Shown here: positions 24,681-35,612 of the stretch, one piece after another
How positions within the stretch are numbered: position 1 is the stretch's first letter
Layout of the letters: the number at the start of each line of letters is the position of its first letter
NCBI RefSeq assembly: GCF_910591885.1
Contig: NC_063283.1
Span: 7,301,001-7,365,000 of the forward strand
Source of the DNA: Bombus terrestris
Lineage: Eukaryota > Arthropoda > Insecta > Hymenoptera > Apidae
DNA length: 64,000 nt
Direction of reading: 5' to 3'
Made by a program: the position numbers and the translations under genes
Notes under the pieces: model-generated
Told to the model about the DNA's origin: nothing
The model's input: only the letters and a program-made list of their open reading frames with translations
The model's database searches: none

Positions 24681-26730
24681 TTATTGCAAATACGTAAAAT
24701 ATAGTTTGAACGAAACTCTTTAATTTAATTTCGACCTTTGACGTTGGGTTAGATGATCGTATGAATCACATGCAGTTAGTGGTTATCGGTAGAAGCGATA
24801 GTTAAGTCAGAACTGGTGTAGTGGTCATTTTGTCACGTAGACGATGTATGTTCAGGTATTTATAGATATAAAGTTAACAACGATTGCAAATCTTATGCAT
24901 GATATTGTGTGTCGCATCAAATTACCAGAAAATTAAAAATTGTTGCTATCTGATAGACACCATCTTAATCGGTTATGGGTTAAAGTGTTAATCCGTAACT
25001 GATTAATCTGAATAAAATGGAAGGTGGATGAAAATTGGTCCTGCGACAATATCCGAGTTAAGTAACTTAACGAGCCAGTTAAGTGGCGCAGAGTGTTTCA
25101 GTTTAATTTAGCGGAATATTTGATCTCGGTTATGGGAAGGAATAGCGAATTAACCAGTAGAAGAACCTTCTTTCATGATAGTATCGAAAATATAACAAAA
25201 GTATTGGGTTATTCCGATTCAATTGGATTAGATATGCAAATATTTGTGGATAATAGCGTACATGGTCTGCGAAAAAAAATCAGCGAAGGTTGGATAGGCT
25301 GGGAAAAAAGGCGGAAGACATGTTGGTATTCACGGGGTCACGGTGAACCTTCTTTCTTTCCTCCTGCTCCTCTTTTTCGGCATAAGGATTACTTTCTTTG
25401 GTTGCCGGAGTTTCCTTCAGTTTTCCCTCGATTCGGCTCCGATTTGCGATAATGAGTTTTCAAACTCTTTTAAGCGAACGATGTGTATCCAGCCTGCTTT
25501 GCCCAAGGACCGAAGAACGACACATTTGCAGGGACTTCCAGGGGGCTGTGAAATTCTATTTCCTTCCGGCAATCGCTCCTGTTTCCCGACCTAACGAAAA
25601 TCCCTGCTACACGCCAGGGATATTGGTAGTCGGCTGGTTTAGAACTTGCCAAAGTATCGATAGAAGGATTATCCTTGCTTTTGTTTTACCTTCAGCCTCG
25701 ATGTTCTATGATAATAACAACGACTGTTGCGTGAGGTAGATTAAATTATCACTTTCTGGGGGATGAAACGAGAAACGAAGGAAGTAATAGAGAAAAGTAT
25801 TTAGGGGCTTTTAAAGAGATAGTTTGAAGCTCCTTTGTAAGGTTTAGTTTAGTCTCTTAGCTCAACTTTCAATCCTGCTGTTTTCCTCACTTCCTCGCGT
25901 TTGTATCTCCTCAGAGATCTCGTTTCTTTGGAATGCTTCATTTATAAGAAACGTGGAATGCGCGAAATTATATTCACTAAACATATACTAAAAAACTATA
26001 TTAAACACTAGAACCAAATACTTAAAAACTATTGGACCCATATAGACCCAAGGAGAACAGCAGGGTGAATTATACTACGGTCATTCCATTAAAGGAAACT
26101 TTAATATGAAATTAAAAGAAGCAATGATTTTGTTCGTGTTTTCTACAAGTAGCGGTGTTAATTTCGCTGCGATACAAATTACACTAATATAATATACTGC
26201 GGATGTTTATGTACTTATAGGAAAATTAAGGAGACACAAAGATGCATAAAATGCACGTAAAACGAAGAACATATAAAATACCCAAAGCACAGTTTCACGA
26301 TATTTAAGCAAGTAAGACAATTCCCTGTCCAGGTTTCATATTCTCGATTATAATGGTAAAAATATAAATTTACATAAATAAATATTCCCTACCCCTCGCA
26401 CCAATATCTACATATAGTACAATAGTATATATATATAGTTCTTATGGTTAAATCGTGTTTTCAAGCTCTGTTCTCCACTAGAACTTAGTGTATCGAACAA
26501 CGCTATATCCCAAGCACTGCAAACGCGATCCAGAATCAAAGATCGGTCGCACAACGAATTTCTATCCCAAGTCGATTTAAAATCTAAGATCTACGTAAAA
26601 CCAGAGAATAGATCGATACAGTCACGTGCAACGACGATCGATCTTTCGCGGCCGCCGTGGGACAAACGATTCTGGTCGTTGCCACGAAGGATTAACAGAA
26701 ATTTATGCAGCAACATCTGCCACCGGTGTC
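24681..26730. other. No gene recognised
   Basis: AT-rich DNA. A near-palindrome GTTAAGTAACTTAAC lies near 25060. The plus-strand frame 25093-25452 and its overlapping frames show no domain. From about 26500 the sequence becomes richer in CGATC words ahead of the exon-like frame at 26.73 kb. Confidence 0.35.
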
Positions 26731-26817
26731 TCAGCGTTCGCCCGTTGCTGATTCAATCGCGGCACGCAGCTGGGCCAGCGCGCGGCCCGCGTTAACATCT
26801 TCCAAGTTGGCAGACGA
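26731..26817 (-). CDS. Possible small terminal exon, unrecognised protein
   Basis: On the minus strand AAG at 26818-26820 could be a splice acceptor. The following 28 codons are open to TGA and read SSANLEDVNAGRALAQLR then AAIESATGER. About two thirds of third positions are G or C, unlike the flanking AT-rich DNA, and the peptide looks like a charged amphipathic helix. Against it, the polypyrimidine tract before the AG is weak, and the opposite strand has an ATG frame of 43 codons over the same bases (starting MQQHLPPVSQRSPVADS). I do not recognise the protein. It would be the 3' end of a gene lying to the right. Confidence 0.25.
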   Translation of the reverse strand, partial: SSANLEDVNAGRALAQLRAAIESATGER

Positions 26818-29800
26818 CTTAACATTTATCACGTGAGATTAATTAATGACAGCGAGACAGCCGTAAGCGTATATACCTGGTAAACCGTGCAGATTTCTCT
26901 CTTCCTTCCAGCACTCTGCTTCCGTTTCACTTTTGCGCATACGTTTCTCTGTCTTACTGCTTAACACGTTCGTCTCACTGTCTCTGTCTATCCGCCTGTC
27001 TGTCTGTCTCTCTTTCTTTCTGTTGCTTCCCTGAGAATAAGTCGACGAGCAGTTCTTCTCGAGAACATCTGGTGAACTCGATTTGCTCTTGATACGTTCG
27101 TACTTATGTAAGTACGCGTACACGTGTGTGTTTTCTCCTCATCTCTTGTTCTTGATATTCCTTTTTATTTTTCGATGATTTGTAATGGTCTGTGTTTGTT
27201 GGATATTAAGTTTTTCTTTTTTAAAGATTTATTACGTTTGGAAAAATATATGAAAATGTTGTAGCAATTCTTTAAATTTAGTAAACGTTAGTTAATATGT
27301 TTTGTGACACGATATGTTTTGGTGAACGGCCAAACAAGATCAAAGTGACTTTAACAAAGTTCGATACGAGTAAATTATATTAATCGCGATTGAGTATTGA
27401 TTGATTAAGAATATTGATTCGAACAAAATAAAAAGATCGGAGTAAGTAAAATATATTTTTGTAAGAAATAAAATATTTAAGTAACACTCAGTTAGTGGCA
27501 TTTTTATAAAAAATAAAAATTCATTAGAATTAAGGTAAATAACATATTCATTCTTCCGTAAATTTCTTCGCGCTGTTAAATACATAAGATATGTTCCTTA
27601 TTTATAATCAACATTAGCTTATAATCATATATTTTTATAAACTTAACAAAAAGACTGCGATTTAAGATTTATGGAAATTAATTATTATAAGTAGAATCTA
27701 TTAATTATAAGTAGGAAGTTTTTCTCTAGTTTGTCATGTATTCCCTCGCTGATTGTTCTTTACCTTTACAACGAGAGCCATTGCCATTTTATCTTCCACG
27801 TGTCATCGATTACATGATATGTTGTAATTGCACCGATGATATATAATTTTATTATAATCGTCTTCTTTGGCACTATAGCTAATACTCAAGGGAATCATAA
27901 GAGTTTAAGAATAGGGATTGATTAGTATCACATTCTAATATCACCGTGGAGAATCGCGTTACATGCAATGGAAGCCCAAAAGTTAAAAAGAATCAAAATG
28001 AAAAATTTGTCTTCTCAAAGCGTCAAAGTTGTCTTTAATCGAAAGCTAGCGGGCACGTTTCTTCAGATAAGAGAAGGGATTTTTAGTTCGACTTTTGGGT
28101 AGTTAACAAAGGCTTTTAACTCCGAAAGAACGATCCATCCGTTCAGAGCAAAGTTCACAATCTTCAGCTGAAGATCTTCAACGTGAGAGAGTGGGTTTTC
28201 AAGTGACGAGAGTGAGAACTTAACATAAATCGCAACTTACAGAAAGCTGAAAACAGAAAAAAGAAGACAAGAATTGTTATACGATTAGAGAAACGGTATA
28301 ACAAGCTATAAACAGCTATATTCTTTCTTACTACGTTACTTCCTACTGCGATAATTTTGTCCGATGCATTACGATGATGGAAAGAAAATGATCGATCACG
28401 GTATAAACAAATACACTGCGTCTCATTCACTATAGCGATTGACTATTATTCTTTATGATTTTTGTATTATTAAAATAGTGAAATTATTATAAGGACTAGA
28501 GTCAATGAAAAGTTAATTAAACTTTAAAGTAAAAAATTATAATAATTTTTGGATTGAGCTTGAACTTTCTTATTCCTTTGCAACGATCTACAATATTTGA
28601 CAAAAGCTGGATACCGGACCTTGGTAGAAAAAATAAAAAATCTTTATACAGAGAGCATTTAATATTCGTCGATTAAAAAAGAACTACAAGAAATACAGTT
28701 TATTTCCTTCTTACACGAAGTACGTAGGAATTAAAATTCAAGTTTCGACGATCGTCAATCAGCCATTTGTTTTCCACCAACATAATACTTAACAAAAATA
28801 TAGTATTTTAAAAATTCTGTAAGTAGCAAGAATATCTGTCACTCCAATTAGAAATCGATTAAGCAGCATCTTCCTCCCTTCCAAGCACAAAACTAAACTT
28901 AATCCTTCCCGTTAACTAACTGTTCTCGCTTTATCCGTGCCAGATAAATTCCCCGAGATAGCCATCGCCCGACAATCGTTCAACTAACAATAACCCCAGT
29001 CGGCCGAAACCATGAAAATCCTCAATTTCCCGCGAACAGAATTTTCTGCACGCGAAATAATCATTCTCGTATATGCGCGACTCGTAAAACACTTTTATAA
29101 AACGTGTCGAACGTGTTTCGACTAATGCTGCAGGACCGATAGAAAACGTAAAAGGGACGAAGAAAAAAATTGTGGGAAACGCGAGGGGAATGACGGCGCT
29201 CGTAAACGATTTTCGACCGTGAGAAAGGGGTGACACGCGCGAAATCGGGATTTTGATTGCGCAAGTTATCGTCGACGAGATCATCGTCGAGCGGCGCGGA
29301 CGTCAGCTCGGTGAAAAACGACGCGATCGTCTGTTTAATATACCGGGTGACCGGCGATAAACGACGAATAAATTCCACTGTCGGAATCTACGCGCGTAAT
29401 TACCGAAGTGTCACGGCGCCCCGTGCCTCCAGATACAATTCGTACGGTGGGAAAAATACGCTTAATACTTTGTTTCGGTAGTTTTCTTCTTTGCTTTCGT
29501 GTTTTTGTTCGAAATTGATCGTGTTCCGGTGGTATTAAAAAGACGTATCCCGCGATTGGTGGTAATTTAGAGTCTAGGCGGGAACGAAAAAGGGTTGAGT
29601 TCATATAAATCTTAGGTAAAATGTAGTTGACTTTACGCCGCATTCGATGGAAGTGTGAGTACTAGATTAGAAAAGGGCCTTTCAGAGCTGAGGTTCCTTT
29701 GAATCGCGGGAAGAATTTTGTTGTACCAATTCTCGTCGGTAGAAACACATTTATTTCTTTTTACGTTTTCGTGAAGAAGGCAGAGATGTTCTACGATTCA

Positions 29801-32800
29801 GTATTAGTTTCGCTGAAATATTCGATGCTCGAAGCGTATCAATTTTCTACTTTATCCAGTTACAATTTAATAAACCTATAATTACGCGAAGTAGCAATAG
29901 TAATAAAAAGTCATAGATTTAACTTCAGAAATCGTGAATTTAGTTAAAACGAAGGAGAATTGAAACGATAGAAACGGGAGTACGATATCTTGTCAATGAA
30001 AGCTAGAGAATTATATATCATTCTATGTTATCATTATCGAATTTTTAATCGACGGTGTACGCTATACAGATAGTAATAAGATTGGGAAGACGCAAGCGTC
30101 CCCGCGACCGCGTGACGATTTCCAGCGGATTTATCGTTTGTAACAGCGCAGACAGTCGCGCGTCCACGGGAATTTATGTCGCCTACGGTTATTTATCTCC
30201 TTTTCGGTACGTGCAGGCGATAATTGCGCACCGTGTGGCCCTTAATCATCCGAATTACTATGCCGCAATTTTAATTATTGCCAGCCGCGATTGTACTCGC
30301 GAAATCGATTTCAAATAATGGTCTCTCTCTATGCTAGTCCGCCAACTAATTAATGTAACTCCGTGTACAACCTCTTTCCTCATACTTCTTTTCTCCCATT
30401 TCGTTTTCCACATGAAACCATCCTCGTTCGAATAAATTAGCAATAGTTCGTCGATGGACCGTTTTCGTTCGAATTTTCATTATCAATCGTGGCTAATAAA
30501 CTTAAATACTGGCCAATTTTCGTAAATTTAATGCTCTACGAACGTACATTGTGTTCAACGATAGTTAGTTATGCTTCTTTTTAATCTCTCGTTTAGTTGC
30601 TGTTGGAAGTTGCGTGACAGGAATATTCTTACGAATGTCTTACGAGGAATTTTAATAGCTTATAAAGATATTTTATTTGAAATGGAAATTAAAATCGTTG
30701 CATCGTAGCGCTATTTTCATAGATCAATGGCAATCTCGTGTTTTGTAGAAATCCTACATTTAATTTCACCGTTGTTGTAATATTGGAACTCGAGAATTTT
30801 TTATCGGATGCGCGGATAGACGAAATTACTTATTCTTTGTATGTAACCTCGCAAATACGAATATTTCGATGATAAAGGAAATAAATTTTCTTTTTAATCG
30901 TTCTTTTTCTATTTCTTGTTACACCGTTATACGTAAAAGGATTAATCGTTGTTGAACGATACGCGCTTGATAGTTGACTGGTTGCGACGAAAGCCAAAAG
31001 GAAAAATGGACCAAGGTCCTCTTGACGCGATCTCACCTCCATCCATAGACTGAGATCAATGACACTTGTATTCGTTGCAACATTCACGTATCACGTTCTA
31101 GTCGAGCGCATTATTGGGTCGACAATAGATATGCGTTGGAAAATTTCTCGAAAAGAACAGCGCGTAAGGAAATCAACGCCAACCGTGACACACCGACGCA
31201 TTGAAAATGCTCCATTGCTGCGCTTTTTTCCATCAGATACCATAGTCGACGCTGACATCACGATCCGATAGTGCGTATTACTCATCGATAGAATATTTGG
31301 CGTGAATATTTTTTTATAAAAATAAAAATTGCCTATATTGGAATAGGCTGATAAATGATCGTTCAAGTATGACGTGTCGCCATAGTTTTCATCGTTTCGT
31401 TAACTTCTATCCAAAAGTTTTTCCTTTTGAGAATGTATTGAATCCTTGACATCGTATTTCAACATTTTATATACTGCTTTTACGTAACACATTAATTTCT
31501 TCTGCACAGAACGTATTTAAACGAAGGGAAGAAAAAAGCCCTTTGAGCAGTATACATGCAACAAGACCTATTAGATCTCCAAAGTAATATTTCAATATTT
31601 TTAATATCGTTTTGCAACAAAAGCATATTTCAATAATATGTATTCCCCTCTTTCGCCCTCAGGACATATTACATCCTCAAAGCAATATTTCACCATTTCA
31701 TTATAACTTACGTGGAAGAAACCTCCATTATTAAATTCTACTCTCTATAAATCCTTTCCTATTACACGTTGATAACAATGAACAGTAATTTTAGACCATA
31801 TATTTTTTAATTAAATGGAGTGTTGAGAATCGTAGTGGTGTGCGACAGTCCACTGCTAGCTTTCATAAAATAGTGTTTTGTGTTCGTCATTATAAAAGAC
31901 TGAGTATATTTTTTAACAAAAAAGAATATATATATCTAATTAATATTAAATTGTAGACTATAATAAAATATTTAACAATATTTAAATAACAATGAAGAAA
32001 ACGTATATCGTCACAGTGAATAAAGTAGTAACTTAATAAATTACGATACTTTTAAAGGTTCAAATCTGTTACTACGTTCGAGTTCTCAAGATCTTGACCT
32101 ACGACACCATGATTCTCAGCCAAATTGTTCTCGTTGTTGAATAAATATTCCCTTCGTTTAAATGATACATTGTTTTCACATTTCCTGCAAATATTAACTC
32201 TATGCAATAGTCAAGTACGTCTGCGTAAAACATCTTTAAACGAAAGCAAGAGAAGAGCCATCGAGACGCGTGGATGCACTAGAGATATTCAAGCGGTGAT
32301 ATACACATGTACCGTAGCTGTTTCCACGGGCCACAATCGGTGATATTCGCGCGTCGCGTCGCGTTCCAGTCGTGCCGCGACGTACGAACGAGAACGAGGT
32401 CAATTGACTGTGCCACTGCTGCACACGGGACTAGACATGTACACACCACGATACCAATCGTGTACAATGCAATCGTTCCCAAGAACGGACATAGTGCCGG
32501 ACAAATACGGCTGTCATTGCCGACGAAATCGTAAACACGCGAAAACAATAAATCTTATTGATCTCCAGTACATCCGTCTTCTCCGGATAAATTCTACTTG
32601 GAAGGGAAACTAACCCTTTCGCATGGCAAGACATTGAATTCGTCAGATATGAATACTACAGAGATGAATAGATCAGTACTACTTAGCGAAGAGTAGTTGG
32701 TAAAAGACAGTTTAGCATCGTTAAATTTATATAATAAAGGCAATTTATTTGGAAAGTCTGAGAGGTGCTGTATATTCGTACTTTTAATTATAACATAGGA

Positions 32801-33818
32801 AAGATAATAAAAAGAAAGCAGTTTGTTCACTACTTCTGATTCGTCGTGGGAAAGTTTGATACAAGCAATTATGAAATCACGCGCGTAATTTTTTAACGGA
32901 GGCTAAACACGCGATTAGAATATCGAAATACTAGATAACATATAGAATAGCAGTTAGAAAGCTGAGTGGATTTGCGGATCCTACTTTAAAAATTATTCGA
33001 ATTACAAAGATATTTCTTTGTCGTTCTTCTCAAATTTGAGTATATTTCGAACTATCATATAACCATAATCTTCGTTCGTGAAACAAAAGTTCATCGCTAA
33101 AGGTCTAAGGGATTATCAATCTTCCAAACAATGAACCAGCAAAACACTATCTCGCTAAACGTCGTTGACTTCGCCAAAAACTTTCAACCAAGCCCCGCTA
33201 CTATCAGCTCGATTCACGAAGTCCCGCATCTGCGCTGCACAGTGCACACAATTTCATTGTACGCACAACAGGAAGCCCGTAGACAGCAAGCGAGACCCAT
33301 CCATTCGAACATCCACAGCAGAATTCTCAAAGGGCAACCTCAGCTCTAGGACGATCTTCGCGAGCACTTAACTTCAGCGTCCGGTTACGGTCGATCGTCT
33401 ATTGTTCGCCTGAATTCCATTAGTTAACACAGTTTCTCGTAAACGAGACGCCGTTCGACGCAAGACACGTCGACGAAGATTCGACGTTAAGTCGGGTTTA
33501 TTTCCATCTGGGGAGGGACGACGGATGGATGAGAAAGTCGCGAGGAATCGAAGGCGATTGCAAACGACGACGAGAAGGAGAACGATGGCGTAAAACGTGG
33601 GGAGAATCGAGCGAACGACGACCACGACGACAGCGAATTAATTCGTCGACCGTATTATCGGAACCGCTCCGTCCATTAGACCGCTTTTTTCCTCGGGACG
33701 TAACGATCCGTTCGCCAATGGCAGAACGAACGGCCACCATTCTTTTATTCGCCGCGCGATAGTTAACGAGGACGTCCTTTCCTTTCTCTCCATTCTTATT
33801 CGTATATGTATGTAGCTA
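26818..33818. other. Long stretch with no recognised gene
   Basis: AT-rich DNA with CpG-rich patches near 29.0-29.45, 30.07-30.3, 32.25-32.55 and 33.13-33.75 kb. A plus-strand ATG frame at 33131-33349 (72 residues, A at -3) has no known domain. An AGGCTGATAAATGATCG word near 31345 faintly recalls mariner ends but has no partner. Short exons cannot be excluded. Confidence 0.35.
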
Positions 33819-33838
33819 CATATACATATATGTATATG
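33819..33838. repeat. Perfect 20-bp palindrome beside a 14-bp palindrome
   Basis: CATATACATATATGTATATG equals its own reverse complement. Just left of it TATGTAGCTACATA (about 33809-33822) is also self-complementary and overlaps it by four bases. The pair can form alternative hairpins or a cruciform. It is composed of TATG/CATA words, so slippage in a simple repeat is a likely origin. Confidence 0.8.
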
Positions 33839-33844
33839 GATGGA

Positions 33845-33875
33845 TGCTATTGCTCATAAGTATTTGGACAGTTTG
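33845..33875. mobile_element. Possible Tc1-like terminal repeat (solo end)
   Basis: GCTATTGCTCATAAGTATTT followed by GGACAG resembles the CTCATAAAAGTATTTGGACA type of Tc1-like end. A related word, GGCTCGTAAAAGTATCTCGAA, occurs at about 35585. No transposase remains between them in either strand. Confidence 0.25.
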
Positions 33876-34549
33876 CAGGAGATTTGTGGTAGCAGTGACA
33901 TTTTAGCAAAATGTATCTATAGATCGATGGCAGCTGCCGCGATCTTTATACAATCAGCAGACATTAAACCTGAATTATGTGTTAGCGTTGTTAATCTTTT
34001 TCCACTGATCTGTGATCTGAAGTGAGAAAATTGAGTTCTTTACGAAGTTTAATATTATCGCGTGGAGTTAGGGACTGAAAGAACTGAACATGCGTCTGTT
34101 TCTTTCTAAGCGCAGTTTTCGTCGCGTTATCACGAATTCGTATTCTCTATATCGATATGTGTGTTGGTTAAATTTATTGAAAAATGGAGTTAGAACAGTT
34201 AAGAACTAAGATGAGGATTTCTTCTGAGCCGAAATGAACGTAAAACGATAGACACTTCTTTTTTGCTACAGTGTCTAGAAACGTTATAGCCTTAGATTGG
34301 AAATTCTTTTCTCACAAGGGCAAAAGACACGGTTCGTAGTTGCTACAAAGGCATTAAAAGCTCCGAGGGATGGTGCACGATTACTAATACCCACCATGTC
34401 CCCAATGATTCTTCACGAGAATCGACGAAGAAGCTTGGAGAAAGTTAAAATTCCAAGCTGAAGAAAGAGTGGGACTTCGCGACAGGAAGAAGGAAGAGGA
34501 AATAAAGAAGGATCTCTACCTTATCCCTTTCGACTAGGCAAATAGGCAA

Positions 34550-35326
34550 ATGGAGGAGGAGGAGGAGAGCAACGCGCATCCCTCCCTCCGCCAAAAAAAG
34601 AGAGAAATCAAGACAGAGCCACGTAGAATCGAAACGAAGGATAGCCGAAAGGATAGAGCCGGTGCTTTTTACTCATGCTGGAACCTGGCGTCGCGACGCC
34701 CGACATCTCCGAGCTTCCTTCGCGCGCTCCGTCTCTTTCGTTCTTCTCGTTTCACCCTTGCCTCGCCTCTCGTTGCCCCCATTTTTCTCCTTATTCCTTT
34801 CCATCTCACTTACGCGTCGCCCATCCCCACGCGTGTCTTCCGCATCTCTCTCGCGCCAGCGACGTGTTTCCATCCCCTCTGCCTTTTTACACCCGCCAAA
34901 AGCACATTGTTCGACGAAACGTGCACCCTCAACCCCACCAGCCTGCACGCCGTATACTGTGGTCTTGTGCGCGCGGCGTCGCCCTGTCTCTCTTTATCCC
35001 ACCGAAAGTGTGTTTCAGCAACGAGCACTCAGACTCTTGGCTGCATTCTGCAGCTTCCCGTTTCGCCATTGTGTTTCCACGACGAGGAAAAAGAGAGACA
35101 CGAAGAACGGAAGAGGGACGACGATAGGAAGAAAGAAGTCTCCGCTGGTCGGAGAGATGTCGGTAAACGATTCTCGAACGCTCTCGCTCTCTATATTTCC
35201 GTCGTTCGTCCTTTCTTCCACGAAGTCTCTCCCTGTTTCCGGGGATTTCCACGTTTCTCGGTGTTGTTAGTATCGCGCGATATCTCCTGCTGGAGACTCG
35301 CACCTCGTACGGATCAAGGGCAGTAG
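34550..35326 (+). CDS. Longest ATG frame of the window (258 residues), probably not coding
   Basis: The frame starts at ATG with A at -3 and G at +4, a good context. It begins MEEEEESNAHPSL, has Ser/Phe/Leu/Pro-rich middle parts and a Glu/Lys/Arg/Asp-rich segment near residues 178-200. Two other plus frames (202 and 150 codons) and a minus frame (164 codons) are open over the same bases. That points to lack of stop codons through CpG- and pyrimidine-rich composition rather than selection on a protein. No domain is recognised. It could be part of a 5' leader or non-coding transcript. Confidence 0.12.
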   Translation: MEEEEESNAHPSLRQKKREIKTEPRRIETKDSRKDRAGAFYSCWNLASRRPTSPSFLRALRLFRSSRFTLASPLVAPIFLLIPFHLTYASPIPTRVFRISLAPATCFHPLCLFTPAKSTLFDETCTLNPTSLHAVYCGLVRAASPCLSLSHRKCVSATSTQTLGCILQLPVSPLCFHDEEKERHEERKRDDDRKKEVSAGRRDVGKRFSNALALYISVVRPFFHEVSPCFRGFPRFSVLLVSRDISCWRLAPRTDQGQ

Positions 35327-35577
35327 ACGTGGCTGCCAGTTCGAGAGATGAGCCCGACGCGAGGGGAAAAACTATCCGGCGAAGGTTTTCTTTTCGATCG
35401 TGTGCCTCTTCAGCCGAGATCAACTGAGAAATTGATGGCCTCGAGGGCTGGCTCGAGGTTTTTGCCGTTCACGGCGACTTCCACTTCCGGTTAGATTTTA
35501 CACTTGTTCGTGATGGGGTGAATAGATTTTTTGCTTGCTTTGGCGAAGGGTTAGTTATTGAAATTGTTGGGTATATG
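35327..35577. other. Moderately GC-rich DNA, no gene recognised
   Basis: Continues the CpG-rich island of 34.5-35.5 kb. No splice-bounded frame was seen. Confidence 0.3.
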
Positions 35578-35612
35578 TACACTGGCTCGTAAAAGTATCT
35601 CGAATAGAAAAC
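35578..35612. mobile_element. Possible Tc1-like terminal repeat (solo end)
   Basis: GTACACTGGCTCGTAAAAGT followed by ATCTCGAATAG begins with the TACACTGG word and continues CTCGTAAAAGTAT, similar to ends of Tc1-like transposons and to the word near 33850. No inverted partner was found within a few kilobases. Confidence 0.28.

Noticed and set aside
2564..26730. bHLH-zipper exon of the Mxd-like gene
   Set aside because: Reading the minus strand for a Glu-Lys-Asn-Arg-Arg basic region and a leucine zipper found none; by-eye scanning cannot exclude it fully.
31335..31375. AGGCTGATAAATGATCG as a mariner end
   Set aside because: Not preceded by TA, weak similarity and no partner or transposase nearby.
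34550..35326. 258-residue frame as a confident protein-coding gene
   Set aside because: Three plus frames and one minus frame are open over the same bases, so stop codons are missing through composition; no domain or splice support. Kept only as a low-confidence entry.
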